A stretch of DNA of 64,000 nucleotides from Stenocarpella maydis (taxonomy: Eukaryota > Ascomycota > Sordariomycetes > Diaporthales > Diaporthaceae): the NCBI GenBank assembly GCA_002270565.1, contig NQMI01000073.1, forward strand, positions 1 to 64,000, read 5' to 3'. The position numbers and the translations under genes are program-made. The notes below the pieces were generated by a model, which saw nothing but the letters and a program-made list of their open reading frames with translations, was not told where the DNA came from and ran no database searches. The first letter of the stretch is position 1; every line of letters begins with the position of its first letter. This document shows, piece after piece, positions 10,708-21,715 of the stretch.

Positions 10708-11669
10708 TTACTTGTTGCCAGTCTTCGTCCGGGAACTCCGAAGACCGCGAGAGACCATTACCACTGGCCGCAGCCTTGGTTGATCAGCCCTGATCTCCCT
10801 AGCCCGAGCAATTTGCTCCCGGATTTGATCGGCCGTCTTCCCCTGTCTTCGCACTTCCAAGCCTGTCAGACGATCCAATCCCCTCTGCAGCTCTCGCTTC
10901 TCCCGAGCAGCCAGCTTCTTCCAGCGCCGGGTAAATTCGTCGAGGTTGGTTGGTTTCCGATACCGTGTAAAGTCCTGCCACTTGTCCAGCGCATCCGTGC
11001 TGTCGAACTGGGCCTGCGCATCAAACAGTCTCGACATCTGGGTCGTGTCTTCGATCGGGATGGGGCCCTGTCGTTCGCATCCGAGTTGCCAAACAGGCCT
11101 GTGCTTGCAGCTTCCTCTTCAGTGACGTCCAGCTCCAGGTTCAGGATGACGAAGTCGGCCTTTTCCCGCCCACGGACCATGACGTCGTAGATGGTTGAGT
11201 CGGATCGTCTGAACGACCACACTGTTGCCCACGAATGACCAAGAGCGATGTGCATGTCTCTGCTGTGCAGTAGGCTGGAAGCCCGCCTGGCGGCAGGGCC
11301 GAGAAAGTCGCAGCGAGTCTTGTCTGTGTTGATCACAGCAGTGTCTCTCTTCGAATCAACCCAAAGCCCGACCGTCTGTTTATGAGAGCCGTGAAAAGCC
11401 ACCACCGTCGCTGGGGAGCCACTGGAGAAGGCCACAGCACGAGATTCACAGCACACCTGGGCCACGGCTGGTGGCTTCTCTTTGTAGAATTTTGCAGTCC
11501 AGCAGCGTTGGAGGAAATCAAACTTCTGGCCTCGACGTGGGGGGTATGTGTGGACCCGATGGGGAAGGCTGAGCTCCCAGATGGCGATTCGCAGCTCTGG
11601 GGGCAGGTCGGGGAATCGCTGAAAGTTCTGCGGTGCAGCTGCATCTGGTTGCCCCGTCATCTTGGGCAA
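10708..11669 (-). pseudogene. 2EXR-domain gene with a probable 1-nt frameshift
   Basis: The first reading frame (11669 to about 11065) encodes a 2EXR domain: FPDLPPELRIAIWELSLPHR near the N-terminus, then a region ending EEEAASTGLFGNSDANDRAP. At a run of four C (minus strand; GGGG at 11062-11065) good coding sequence changes frame and continues PIPIEDTTQMSRLFDAQ to a stop at 10708-10710. Adding one nucleotide in the C run would make one protein. A 59-bp intron ending there would need a poor GTCACT donor and would delete plausible sequence, so a frameshift or an assembly error in the homopolymer is more likely. 2EXR proteins are a large fungal family of unknown function. If the base is an error, this is a functional single-exon gene of about 320 residues. 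Confidence 0.65.
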
Positions 11670-12789
11670 GGGCTTCGCCGGTTGAGTTGACTGATGCAGT
11701 AGTATGGTTGAACTGCCGCCTAGAGGTTCTGCTATCTTGCGAAAGGGGCGTCAGATTGTTGTTGTGGTGGTGGGATCTAACTTGTCATTGGATGTTGCTG
11801 GGGGAAGTGTGAGGTGGATATATTTCTTCAGTGTCAAAAGGTGAGGAATCAAATGCTGTGTTCAAGCGGAAGACATGACAGAATTTATCGGTAGCCAAGG
11901 TATCTGCTTCCTGGCAGTCATTCACTATAGAGTAACAAGTCGCCCCACTCCAGCACAGTAATTTCCCAACTCTCTGTATTGTGTGAAAGGGCTCATTCAC
12001 ACTCGAGAAGAGTATCGGTGACAGTGCATGTGGTGTAAAGTGTGGGAGGCGCTTCCTGTTGAACGGGCCCAAGGTGAACTCCATGCCAATGCCGGAGTCC
12101 ACCTGCTTCAAGTTACATCTCAACCAAGATTGCTACTAGGAAGGAGCTCCCAATATCCATGGTATGGTACCTTCAGTATTGCTGGGCTCGTGGCACTTTT
12201 ATGGAAATAAACGCCGGTTGCAGTGATTAATGAAAACGCAGGGTTCAGTTCAAGGTTTTGAAGAAGGACATTTGCATCTATGTCCCATGTCTCTGTCTCG
12301 TTGGATCTTCGCCTTCAGATCAAACCCTTTTTGCCTAGAACCGCGGACCGCTTCGCTCGTCCTTGACATTTCTATAAACGAGAGGCCAGATTTTTTTTCG
12401 CCACATCACTGTTCGTCCGCGGCTGAAAGTCTGCCTCAACTAGCACTATCATAAGGCTCTGGTTATTTCATTAGTGGCCGCCGTGTTTTGAAATTTATTA
12501 TTATCAGTATTATGTTTCTTATTTAACACTCGATCTCTAAGTGTTTGCGACTGTATAAGTGTCCGCCGTAGCTCCAAAAAAAAAAGTTGTGACCGGACTC
12601 GAGAAAACGAAATGAGCAGTAGCTTTTTGCCTATAAAGTATCTGCCGTCAACTGGTGCCAACAGAAAGCATACGCCTCCTGCCAGCACAATACCAATATA
12701 AGAGATCGGTCAGTGCTCGAGTGCCAAAGGTTCAGAGCATCTGACCCGAGTGGGACCGTCAGTAACAGGGAAAAGATAACAAAAAAAGA

Positions 12790-13070
12790 ACATTGTACCT
12801 GTCAGTATTGCTCTGAGTCTCAAGGCACCTATTCTGCTCACGATAGAACTGCCCATAGGCCTCAGTCTCACGGGCCTTCCACATGCAGATGGGAGTGAGC
12901 GATACGAAGCTGCCGGATCCAAAGCCCCAGAGCGCAGAAACGATGTAAGGCGCCCTGAGGGGCGTGGAACCAAATGGGACCAGGATCGCTCCCGCGAAAG
13001 TCGCTGTGAACTTTAGAATCATGCACATTAGGAAATTGAAAGGGCTAAAATACCTGGGTAGGGATCTATA
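12790..13070 (-). pseudogene. relic of a monocarboxylate-transporter-like MFS gene
   Basis: Minus-strand translation gives about 90 codons with PRYFSPFNFLMCMI, then RAPYIVSALWGFGSGSFVSL and TPICMWKARETEAYGQFY. This matches the style of a C-terminal-half membrane helix and following loop of fungal MCT-type MFS transporters (ALYGFxSGAFVSL followed by a T-E-x-G-x-x-Y/G loop). No other transporter segments are found on either side, so this is a decayed fragment. The identification is from motif memory and covers only one stretch. Confidence 0.5.
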
Positions 13071-13118
13071 AGGTCGTGAGGACAGCGCATCACGCGGCTG
13101 ATGCACAGGTATGGATAG

Positions 13119-13128
13119 TACCTAGGTA
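13119..13128. repeat. palindromic 10-mer TACCTAGGTA, site 2
   Basis: Exact copy of the palindrome, in the spacer between the MFS relic and the CAP gene. Confidence 0.6.
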
Positions 13129-13277
13129 ACCAAGCCAGAATATGTGGTTTTGGTAATAAACTGTTGGTTCATACCTGTCCAGTGCTTACTCCTGCCAAAT
13201 TTGTAGCTATGCATAGATGTCAGCTGAGACACTGAAATGATACGCTGCACGTCTCTCCTCGATAGATGTGTGGCACA

Positions 13278-13287
13278 TACCTAGGTA
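13278..13287. repeat. palindromic 10-mer TACCTAGGTA, site 3
   Basis: Exact copy, 159 bp from site 2 and about 100 bp past the 3' end of the CAP gene. Confidence 0.6.
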
Positions 13288-13385
13288 GTATTTACATGTA
13301 ATGCCTTCCAAAATATACTGCAGTATGCCGTCGAACTCTAGCTCTGATGGTGGACTGTCTCTTTGACACCCGTGTCCCATGACCA

Positions 13386-14162
13386 TTACGATATGAGCAA
13401 AACTAAAGGAGCCACGTATAACCACCACAACGTTGGGCCGTCTCTGGAAGCGCGGCTCCACATCCCATTGTTTCCAGGAGCCTCGTCCCCGGGACCACTG
13501 CCTCCAGTGCCCATGATTTGCCGCCCGACATGCTCTTCAAACTGACCTATGACATTCCCGCGCGGCCAGTATTCACATACAAGGTACCACCCCCTCGTGC
13601 CGCAGAGGCGGCTCCCGCAGCCCACCGCCGCGGTGTTCTTCCATACCAGCTGCGTGAAGTGGCCCGTCTCCTTGCTGAAACCCGGGTCTCCAAAGTCGAA
13701 CTTCTCCCCCTCCTCGCCCCATAGGTCTACGTAGCCCGTCACCTCGCTGCAGCCCAGCGCGAGGTTCTCACCGTACGGGCCGCCGGAGTGGGCGAAGTCG
13801 CACTCGGACCCCGATTCAGGCGATCCATGCCCCATGGAGGCGAGGTACGAGGACGCGAACGCCGAGAGAGTGCTGTTCCACGTCACCGCGGAGGCATTGT
13901 GTTGGCTCCGGAAGGAATTTGTGCTGTTGATAATAGCGGAGGTGAAGAGCGCGCTGTCTGTGAATTGCGGGGCCGTGGAAGGTACGCTTGGCGGGGCCAT
14001 AACGGTGATGATCTGAACTGGGACGGAGCTGGGTGCGGTTGCAGGAGATGCACTTATAGGAACCATTAGCACCAACAAGAGCAAGCCTCGAAGGCTCGAT
14101 GGAAGTCTAAAATAACAGTATTGATGCATTGAGTAGCTAGTTTGGAGGCATACGAAGTTCAT
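13386..14162 (-). CDS. secreted CAP / PR-1-like protein, probably GPI-anchored
   Basis: Single exon of 258 residues. The N-terminus carries a signal peptide core (LLLLVLMVPISASPA). A second ATG at 14129 (MHQYCYF) would place it more typically and may be the true start. The CAP (SCP/TAPS, PR-1) domain spans about 70-210: NSFRSQHNASAVTWNSTL, GPYGENLALG, GHFTQLVWKNTAAVGCG and WYLVCEYWPRGNVIGQF are the four classic CAP signature regions, with the expected His, Glu and Cys. The C-terminus ends in a small-residue region then WWLYVAPLVLLIS, a likely GPI-attachment signal. Fungal CAP proteins bind sterols or lipids and include virulence and fruiting factors; the role here is not known. A TATATAA box lies about 120 nt upstream of the start. 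Confidence 0.9.
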   Translation of the reverse strand: MNFVCLQTSYSMHQYCYFRLPSSLRGLLLLVLMVPISASPATAPSSVPVQIITVMAPPSVPSTAPQFTDSALFTSAIINSTNSFRSQHNASAVTWNSTLSAFASSYLASMGHGSPESGSECDFAHSGGPYGENLALGCSEVTGYVDLWGEEGEKFDFGDPGFSKETGHFTQLVWKNTAAVGCGSRLCGTRGWYLVCEYWPRGNVIGQFEEHVGRQIMGTGGSGPGDEAPGNNGMWSRASRDGPTLWWLYVAPLVLLIS

Positions 14163-15356
14163 CGGCCTGGGTTGAGGGAAGGCTTGGGTATGTATGGTCG
14201 AGATTCATATGAAGCTGGGATACCCAAACGAGGCGGACAACAACGAAGAAATGCTGTGGTCCAGCCATCTATAGCAAAAGTAGATTATATAATGCTCCGT
14301 CTCGGTGCTAATAATTATTCTTGTTTTAAGCGATGACCTTGCAGCGTTGGCGGCTATATGGTTTGCCCCATGATAGTGGCCTCCAAACAGATTGATTGGA
14401 TGTTAGCGCCCGACAGGCAGCTAAGCGGTTATGGTTCACCTACCCAGCTTTTTATGTTCACCCACCTAGCCTTTTGTATAGGCGCACCCAGTACAAGAAA
14501 TTAAGCGTATAGCGCACCTAGTTGCATTGTACTGCTAGCTCCTTAACCCCATACTTAGGCCCTACCTCACCCTTAGCTGGGTGTATAGAAAGTTTACATA
14601 AAAGATCTACTCTAACCCTTTAGGCCTAGGCCCCTAGGTAAATGCACTTAGGAAGGCCCTCCACGCATGCCTAGAGGAAGGCCCTTTATATGCCTATCTA
14701 AGTAGAAAATGAACTTTTAAAGGAGTATATAAAGGGGTATCTAAAGGGCTATTTTCTAGATATATAAAGAGTAAGTAAAAGAGCACCTTTTAAAAGGGCT
14801 TTTTAAAAAGATATAAAGGGGTTTAAAAGTAGGGAAGGTATAAGAATTAATACTAGATTATAAATTACTATACCTTTATGAAATCCATTATTAAGTTAAA
14901 CTATTTAATATAATTATTATTAAAGAAGAGTCTAAGTCTTTGGATTAGGTCTTAATACTTAAGTTACCTAGTAATTCTATAGTAATAAGTAGTACTTATA
15001 TTTATATACTCTTTAAGAGAGAACTAAAGGAAGCTACTTTTTAGAAAACTTAAGGTAAAATCTAAATAAAAGATTACTATAAACTAGTTATATTCTTTAA
15101 GTTTCTCTTTTTGATTAAAATAAATAATACTTACTCCTAGGAAATGAAAAATAATTGGTCTAAATTAAAATAATTAGTTTATAATATATGCTTTAAATAA
15201 TAACTATTTAGTTACTTTTGCTAGTATTAAACTACAGTTATTAAGCTTAATACTTAAGTAGCTTATTAAGTTTAAAGCTATGTTTAGCTGTTAGCTAGTT
15301 TAATATTATTAAGAAGTATATAAAATAAATTTACTATATAACTTAAGGCCTTTCTT
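14163..15356. other. AT-rich island, no gene
   Basis: The first 200 bp look like a normal promoter. From about 14390 composition falls to AT-rich, RIP-like DNA with stops in all frames and short oligo-A/T runs. GGCCCTCCACGCATGCC near 14655 echoes the hairpin at 4389. No transposon family could be read here. Confidence 0.55.
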
Positions 15357-15365
15357 TTTAAATAA

Positions 15366-18291
15366 GAACGAATATTCGCACCGAGGAAATCAGCTGGTAC
15401 ACCGATACATGTTGGCCCAGTGCGCCAACCTTAATTTGCACCACCAGTCTGCCATACATAACAGAAATACACAGTCATTAACTACACATCTATTACACAT
15501 CATTATCGCTTCTACTCGCTACTATTATGACTTCTGGCCTTAGTGTTTTGCTACTTTCTTCATTGCCTAAGCCGTTCCACCTCATAACTAAGCACCTAAA
15601 TCTCCTCCTGGGTCTCCTTCTTGTCGCCAACAAGGTCTTCTACAGTCAACTCCACCCGTGGCAGCTGGTTGATAGTCTCACAAGCCCTTGTACGGGGCTT
15701 CTTGGCTGCTAGCCCTAGTATTAAGGCTGTCTCTGCAGAACATCGCTTCAGAAGCTAGCAAGTAGGTAGCTTCATAAGCCCTGCCGCCAACTGCTTGTCC
15801 CATCAGACGGCTTCTCACTAGTTCTTCCTACTACAGGAGTCCTCCTTATCAAGCAACTGGAGGGTCTCATCATTCCACTCAAATGCTAAGTTAACACATT
15901 GTACAGAAGCTATTATCACCCTCATCTTATTACCTACCCTACTACCCAGACTAGTGGTTATTAAGGCTATCTTCTTACCCATTACAGCCTTCCCACAGGC
16001 TGCAAGGATGCCATCTTTATTTATACTAAATATAGTCTCATTATAAGGTCTTCCCTTTATTATAGTAACCTTCTAAGGCAAGAGGACTGCTAAGAAAGGG
16101 TTTCCAATTAAGAGGTTATAATCCAGCTAATAAGACTTATAGATATCCTCTCTCTAAAAAGGATAACCGGCTTCCTCTCTATTAGTAATTCAGCTTGCAT
16201 AGGGCAAGCCATATTAGGTATAAATAGAACAATTATATATTACTAGCAAGTAATTACCCCATAGGAGTTATTTCTTAAGCATATATATTGCGGAACTCCT
16301 TATTATGAAGAGAAGTTTGAGGGCTGCCTATAAGATTTAAGTTGGAAGCTTACCTAGCCACTTCTACTTATTGAATTTCTCTAGTAATGAGGTCTTCTAA
16401 CAAGCTTCTTCTAAGTATAGGGCATAAGAACTATCTATAATTATCTTATTAGCAGCCTTAATTAAGTAGAAAATGTTACCTATCTTATAGCCAAGATAAA
16501 CCTTAAATTTATAGTAAGTAGCTTCTATTAATAAAGTTTATATATAAGCTGAAGTTAAGGATCTTATAGGTCTTATACCCAGCCTATTTAGTAACAATCT
16601 TCTCTCCTTTATCAATATACTAGGTCTAAAGATAGTTAATAATTGCTACCTAATTTAAGAACTTCTCTTAAAGGCACTACCAAGCTATATTATAAATCTC
16701 ATAATTAGTAGAGTATTTCATGAACTTAAAGAGGTCAAATAGAGCTTAGCGGGTATAGGGGATATCCTCTAAATTAGGGACCTTGGCAGGTATTGTAGCC
16801 TTGTTTCTCCCCAGCACATTGAGCGCAGCTATCGCCGGGTCTTCTGCTTCTAAATCCTCATCAGCTTCCTCCTCTTCCTTATCCTCCTCTTCTCTCGCCA
16901 CTACCGGCAGCTTCTTCTACTTTTTCTTAATATTTAGGGTAACATTTACATTAATATACAAGATATATAATTAATAATATACCTAAGGGAATTCATATAT
17001 AAGGATATTAATCAGAATAATATTATAGTTAATTAAATAGATTATTAGGTTATTAGCTTGGTAATAATAAAGAAGGTTATAAACTTGCTTAAGAAGCTAC
17101 CAGAAGTTAGGTTCCTTCTCACTATTAATAATGCCTTAGAATAGGGGTAAGTTCTTCCTCATATAGGTTATACAAGTGCCTTGGAAGTATAGCATCTTCT
17201 TATTATTCATTACATATATACAGTCCATGAATAGGCACTATATAAAGTGATTCTCTTATATCCATACCAACTACTCCTTTATATACCAGAAGATGCCTAT
17301 AATATTACCATTAGCATTAGTTGCCCAGCAGTACTAGTAATTCTTCTTCTTAAGTAGATCCAATATTGCTTAGGTTAAAATATAGATTCTAACCTTCTCC
17401 TTCCGCCAGTCTGCAAGCCAGTTCTTCATCATATTAGGCCCTAATTATATATCTAGGTACTATCATTAGAGTGCTTATTCTAGCTTCTTTAGCTTAACTA
17501 TAGAGGGATCTCAGGCTATATAGAAGAGGAATTCTCATTAGAGGTCTATTAGCTTAGCCTAGCTATACTAAGTGCCCTTAACTTCCTAGGGACTATAGTG
17601 GGTATACTTCTCTTCCTGCAAAATAAGCTGCTACTTGCCTTCTATTGATTTAGTTATATAGGCGAGCGCTTGCTACTTGCAACCTGCTTTAATCATTGTA
17701 GCATTATTTAATGTGGCGGTTAAGGGTCGCTAACTGCCATAGCTATACATTAATACTGCCCAAGTTAGCCCTAACCTTCGGATTATGATTAGGAATCCAG
17801 TAGACTTTATAGCGATATCTAATTCTATCTTAAGGTTTGCAAAGGTATTATATCCATTATAGAAAAGTTTCAGGAAGGCAGGAGGATTAGAAAGTGCTGG
17901 TTGGTAACCATTTGTAGTGGTAATATTAGTATTCCAGGTATAACAATCCGCCTACCACTACGCCTTAAGGTAGGTATAATCAGGGATAAGCAACATCGCT
18001 ATAACACCAGAAAACTTAATTCTGACTAATGAAGATGTATTTCTGATAGCAGAATAATCAATTGCAAGAGGAATTTGGTCTGTATCGCTAGTTATAGGTA
18101 GTTGGCAAGGGAGTATTGTTTGGTGGGTGAAGGGGGTTTGGCAGGTCTGCAGGTAAGGGCACCAAAAGCACCTGGTTGGGGTGGTGTACGTAGTTGAGTG
18201 TGGTCGAATGGGGCGCTCTGATTGGCTGCAGCGATTAAGTAAATAATGTATCGGTGTACCAGCCGATTTCCTCGGTGCGAATATCCGTTCT
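15366..18291 (-). mobile_element. RIP-degraded Mutator-like (MULE) transposon
   Basis: 46-bp terminal inverted repeats at 15366-15411 and 18246-18291 match at 44 of 46 positions; both mismatches are G-to-A changes at the left end. A decayed 9-bp target-site duplication flanks it (15357-15365 and 18292-18300: 6 of 9 identical, 2 transitions), fitting the MULE size. Minus-strand translation, with many TAG stops at likely Gln sites, gives NMMKNWLADWRKEK, a helix-rich stretch, LFMDCIYVMNNKKMLYFQGT and NSEKEPNFWQLLKQVY (MULE DDE core style), then NYEIYNIAWQCLQEKFLNQ and a Tyr/Phe-rich end like MULE C-termini (Gln inferred for TAG). The transposase is certainly inactive. Length 2926 bp. Confidence 0.7.
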
Positions 18292-18300
18292 CATGAAATA

Positions 18301-19018
18301 ACAGCCTGGGTTCCAAGGTTCGTTCGCAGCTCAGTAGACCGGCGGAAATGCAGCTCATAGAGGCTCCTTCATGCACGGTGAGGGATACTGACAGATAAAA
18401 TATGCTAAAACTCAGAGACGAGGTGCTGGCTCTGCACCGAGTCACCAAACGATCCAAGGTTTGCTACGTCGATGTCGAGTGAGCCAAGCCTTCCTTGGAA
18501 GCTTCTATGGCTGACACAAGATTGTCAAACGCAGCTTTTCGCACTCCCAATTCCAGTCTGTCCATTCCTCCTTCAGCTCCGTAAAGGTATTACCATACTC
18601 CCTCTTCATGCTGAATGTGTCCCTGCCATAATAGTTCTGGGCCAGCCAGAGCCCCCGCGATTGTCCATTTCCCTAAATGCGAGCTTCCTGGAAGGTGAGA
18701 TCATGTAGACCGAGGGGAAGAGGAAGTATTCCTTCCCCTGTATCGAATGCTGGAGTGTGGTTTGAGGTTCGGCGAAGCAAGGTCCGTCTGTAGGAGTTTG
18801 GTTTATTAGTGTCATCCCAAGCATCTCCCTGAATCATGTCAGGAATCCATTGTGCTTGCATCACTTCTCACTGTATGTTGGCTGTCGAATTATTTCCTCT
18901 TTGTCAGTACCAAAAAGATCAACCATAGAGAAGATATGAGATCCGCCCACCTCCGTTAAAAGCCTTGACGTTCCCGATCGCGCCCCTGGCTCGATTACGT
19001 CCAATTGCGGAATGAGTA
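18301..19018. other. normal-composition spacer between two transposons
   Basis: About 720 bp of balanced composition lies between the MULE and the Fot1-type element. On the minus strand, beginning right at the Fot1 border, a frame is open for about 50 codons to a stop at 18861-18863. Then come MLGMTLINQTPTDGPCF (from 18824) and EYGNTFTELKEEWTDWNWEC (about 18530-18600). These look coding-like and may be the displaced 3' part of the 2EXR gene at 20731-21715, but the frames do not join directly. I see no intact gene. Confidence 0.4.
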
Positions 19019-20730
19019 AGTCCAGAGCACCGTTTCACGCACCCCCTTCACGCACACTCGATTTTTCAACCTCCTCAAGAGCCACCCCCCATTTCAATAC
19101 TTGATTTCTCGATAACTAATGAAGCTATTCATAATCGGACAACAACCCCTCGCTCTCTAAAGCGTGCACTATAATACACTCCATTTCCTCGACCTCATCA
19201 TTATCCCCTGACTTATAGTCTTCAAGTATTTCAGGGGGCTCCTCCTTCATAAGTCCCATCGCAGCCCTCTCCTTTGCAATAGCCACGATACCGATGAAGG
19301 CTTCATTTGGGTCCGGGACCACCCTCCTCTTCTTCTTCAGCTTCTGCTACTCCAGGGCAGCTATAAGGACCTTATTTTCAGCCTCTGCAGCAATAGTATA
19401 AGTAGCTAACTTATTAAGCCCCTTGCAGACCTTGCGAAAGAGGAGGCAAATGGTAGGTAATTTGTAAATATTACTAACGCCACGTAATTCTAATTCGATT
19501 GCTGCAACATGCCTAGGGGAATGTGGTGTTTTTAAATTGATTGCAGTTAATTGTGAGTTAATTGGACCCTTCCCTGGCCTGCCAGCGTTATTAGCGATAG
19601 TAGTGTTGTTATTTTAGGCTAGTAGTTGAGAGTTTTTCGCCTTCATTCAGTCCCTAGGCTAAATTCCTATTGTAACCTATGCCTTCTTAATAATAGTGGT
19701 CTTTATAATGCTATTCCAAGACTTTTGATAGGCATGAAGGAAGAATTCCTTGCTGGATTCCTCGGTACCGTACTGCATCACCAAGAGGGCTAAATTCTAA
19801 TAATATTGCCTCTTTAAAAGAGAGAATATACCAATATTAAGGGGCTGAAGCATATAGGAAGTATGGGCGGGAAGAAATATAGCCCAAATCTTCAATTTAA
19901 AGCAATACCACATAAACTCTTTAGTAATATGCGAGGCGTGGCCATCAAGAAGGAGGACCCTCCATTGTAAGGGATCAGAGGGATAGGTATTCAGCTTGAA
20001 TAATATTAAGAATTCTAAAAACTACTAATTAAATAGCTTGGGTTTTTAAGGTTTAAATAACTAATTTCTGAATCTCAAGTTAGCAAAGGAAACCATTATT
20101 ATTGTACTATTTGCCCCTAAGATTAAGAGGGTTAATAGCATTGCCGGCCCCATTAATACACTCAATTAAAGTACACTATATGCGATTAAGGGCTATTTTT
20201 TTAATAATCAAATTAACCGCTAAAGAGCCTATTATAAGGTGATTCTCCCTATTGCCTTCCTAAAAGCCTATCTTAGCTTTATGTGACGGGGAGATGGCTT
20301 GGGTGGCAAAAGAAAAGGAAGGTTGCTTATATTAGCCTTAATATTTATACTCTTAAATTTTATACAACAGTAGGGGTGGTTCCAATGTTGGGAATATATT
20401 ATTATGTTGTGTTGTTGTGGATGTGAAGGCCTGCAGAGGCCCAATTACTAGAATTAACTCCTTTATATACTTCTTGTTAAATCCTCAGTGGGGCCCTGTA
20501 GCAAAGGGGTTGATCCAAAATTACTTAGATCTTACGGTGCCTAAGTAAAATAGAGATATAAGCTATACTGGAAGATAGAGAAGAGGATAAGGATTCGAAT
20601 GGTATAATTGATGAGAATATAGCATTTAAATAGAAGTCAGAATCATCGAGTGTAGTAGGGGTGGTCAAGAAATCGGCGTCTGAAATCGGATGTGCGTGAA
20701 GGGGGTGGTGCGTGAAACGGTGGTCTGACT
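19019..20730 (-). mobile_element. RIP-degraded Fot1/pogo-type (Tc1-mariner) transposon
   Basis: 1712 bp with imperfect ~45-bp TIRs that begin AGTCCAGAGCACCG / AGTCAGACCACCG and contain a repeated TTCACGCAC. It is flanked by the TA dinucleotide on each side (19017-19018 and 20731-20732), the target site of this superfamily. Minus-strand translation includes VLLLDGHASHITKEF, FLPAHTSYMLQPLNIG and FSLLKRQYY, the fungal pogo DDE catalytic core, interrupted by TAG at Gln sites. An intact tail of 65 codons (19322-19125) is the acidic transposase C-terminus. Inactive. It abuts the 2EXR coding sequence to its right. Confidence 0.85.
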
Positions 20731-21715
20731 TATATGCCATGGAGCATAATGTCCGTGAACCGCGGGTTGAGGAAATCCCCAGGCCAGATATCAGGAACAA
20801 GTTGGTGCGGCAACTGTCCGGGCCTGGTGAGCCTTTCCTGCTTCTTTCCAGGCTCAAATACCCAAATTTCCAATACTACAGGCCTATATTGCAGATCCTC
20901 TGGTGGAAATACGCAAGCTTCAAGGGTCCCATCGAAATTGCGTGAATGGATCAAGAGCTGTCTGATCTCACTGCCGACTGGCAGATCCCACGTCCTCAAA
21001 GTATTAGGTGTTCCGTAAATAATCGAATTGATGTCTGTGGGGACCAGGGAATAGAGGGTCGCAGCAATTTTTTGGTTCGATAAAAGAAATCCCAAGAATG
21101 CCACTTTCTTCACTTGAGGCTGCGTTCCATGTCTGGTAGTAAGGCCACTCCAAGGGCTTCTTTCACCTGCATTGCTGACCTGGAACCTTGTTTCGTATCA
21201 TGGAATGATGGTGTCCCAGCCGAGGAAACCGAGAGTATCATCAGGGCACATGACGACATTCGCATGGTATGTGGTGCCTGCGAATTCGGGACAATCCCAA
21301 CTGTGCTGCCCCGTGTTGTCAACGGTGACAGTGATGGTGAACCTCGGAGTATAGTGGCGAAGCGCGCAGTACCGAGAGTCCTTGTTGATGGAGAGCAAGA
21401 CGGGCATATTCTTGCGGTTGTGGGTATGAGTTTCAATTCCAGGACCCTGGGGCTGTACCATGAGGAGCCGAGGAGTTGACGCCGCTTCCCAGATCATAAG
21501 GCGCAGCTCACAGGGAAGTTTGGGGAATGACGTGAACACCGTGGCAGGGTGCTGTTTGTCAGTATTAGGACATCTGTAAGTCAAGTGACTTCAGCCGCTA
21601 CGTCACTTACCAAAACCGCCTCTGCTGGCGGCTCCGGCTTCCTCGCCTTCGCCGACCGGATCGGCGGCTTCTTCGGAAGCGGGTCACCATAGTCTTTCTT
21701 GCGAGTGCTGACCAT
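20731..21715 (-). pseudogene. 2EXR-domain gene broken by a nonsense codon and a transposon
   Basis: Exon 1 21715-21611 (35 codons, basic, MVSTRKKDYGDPLPKKPP), intron 21610-21552 (59 bp, GTAAGT, branch CTAATAC, AACAG), then exon 2 from 21551. Exon 2 opens with HPATVFTSFPKLPCELRLMI and WEAAS, the 2EXR signature. An in-frame TGA at 21198-21200 stops it after GFLGWDTIIP, yet the same frame stays open for 155 more codons with coding character (VKKVAFLGFLLSNQ, EIWVFEPGKKQERL). It ends in a TAA created exactly at the border of the Fot1-type element. The TGA could be CGA hit by C-to-T. Either lesion would truncate the protein. Function of 2EXR proteins is unknown. Confidence 0.75.

Larger units (their letters stand above)
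11670..13385. other. intergenic with a transporter relic
   Basis: About 1.7 kb without an intact gene. It contains the MFS relic annotated separately and two exact TACCTAGGTA palindromes (13119-13128, 13278-13287). The remainder shows no coding signal. Confidence 0.5.

Noticed and set aside
11047..11106. A 59-bp intron to join the two parts of the first 2EXR gene
   Set aside because: Needs a poor GTCACT donor and removes sequence that looks coding; a one-base frameshift is simpler.
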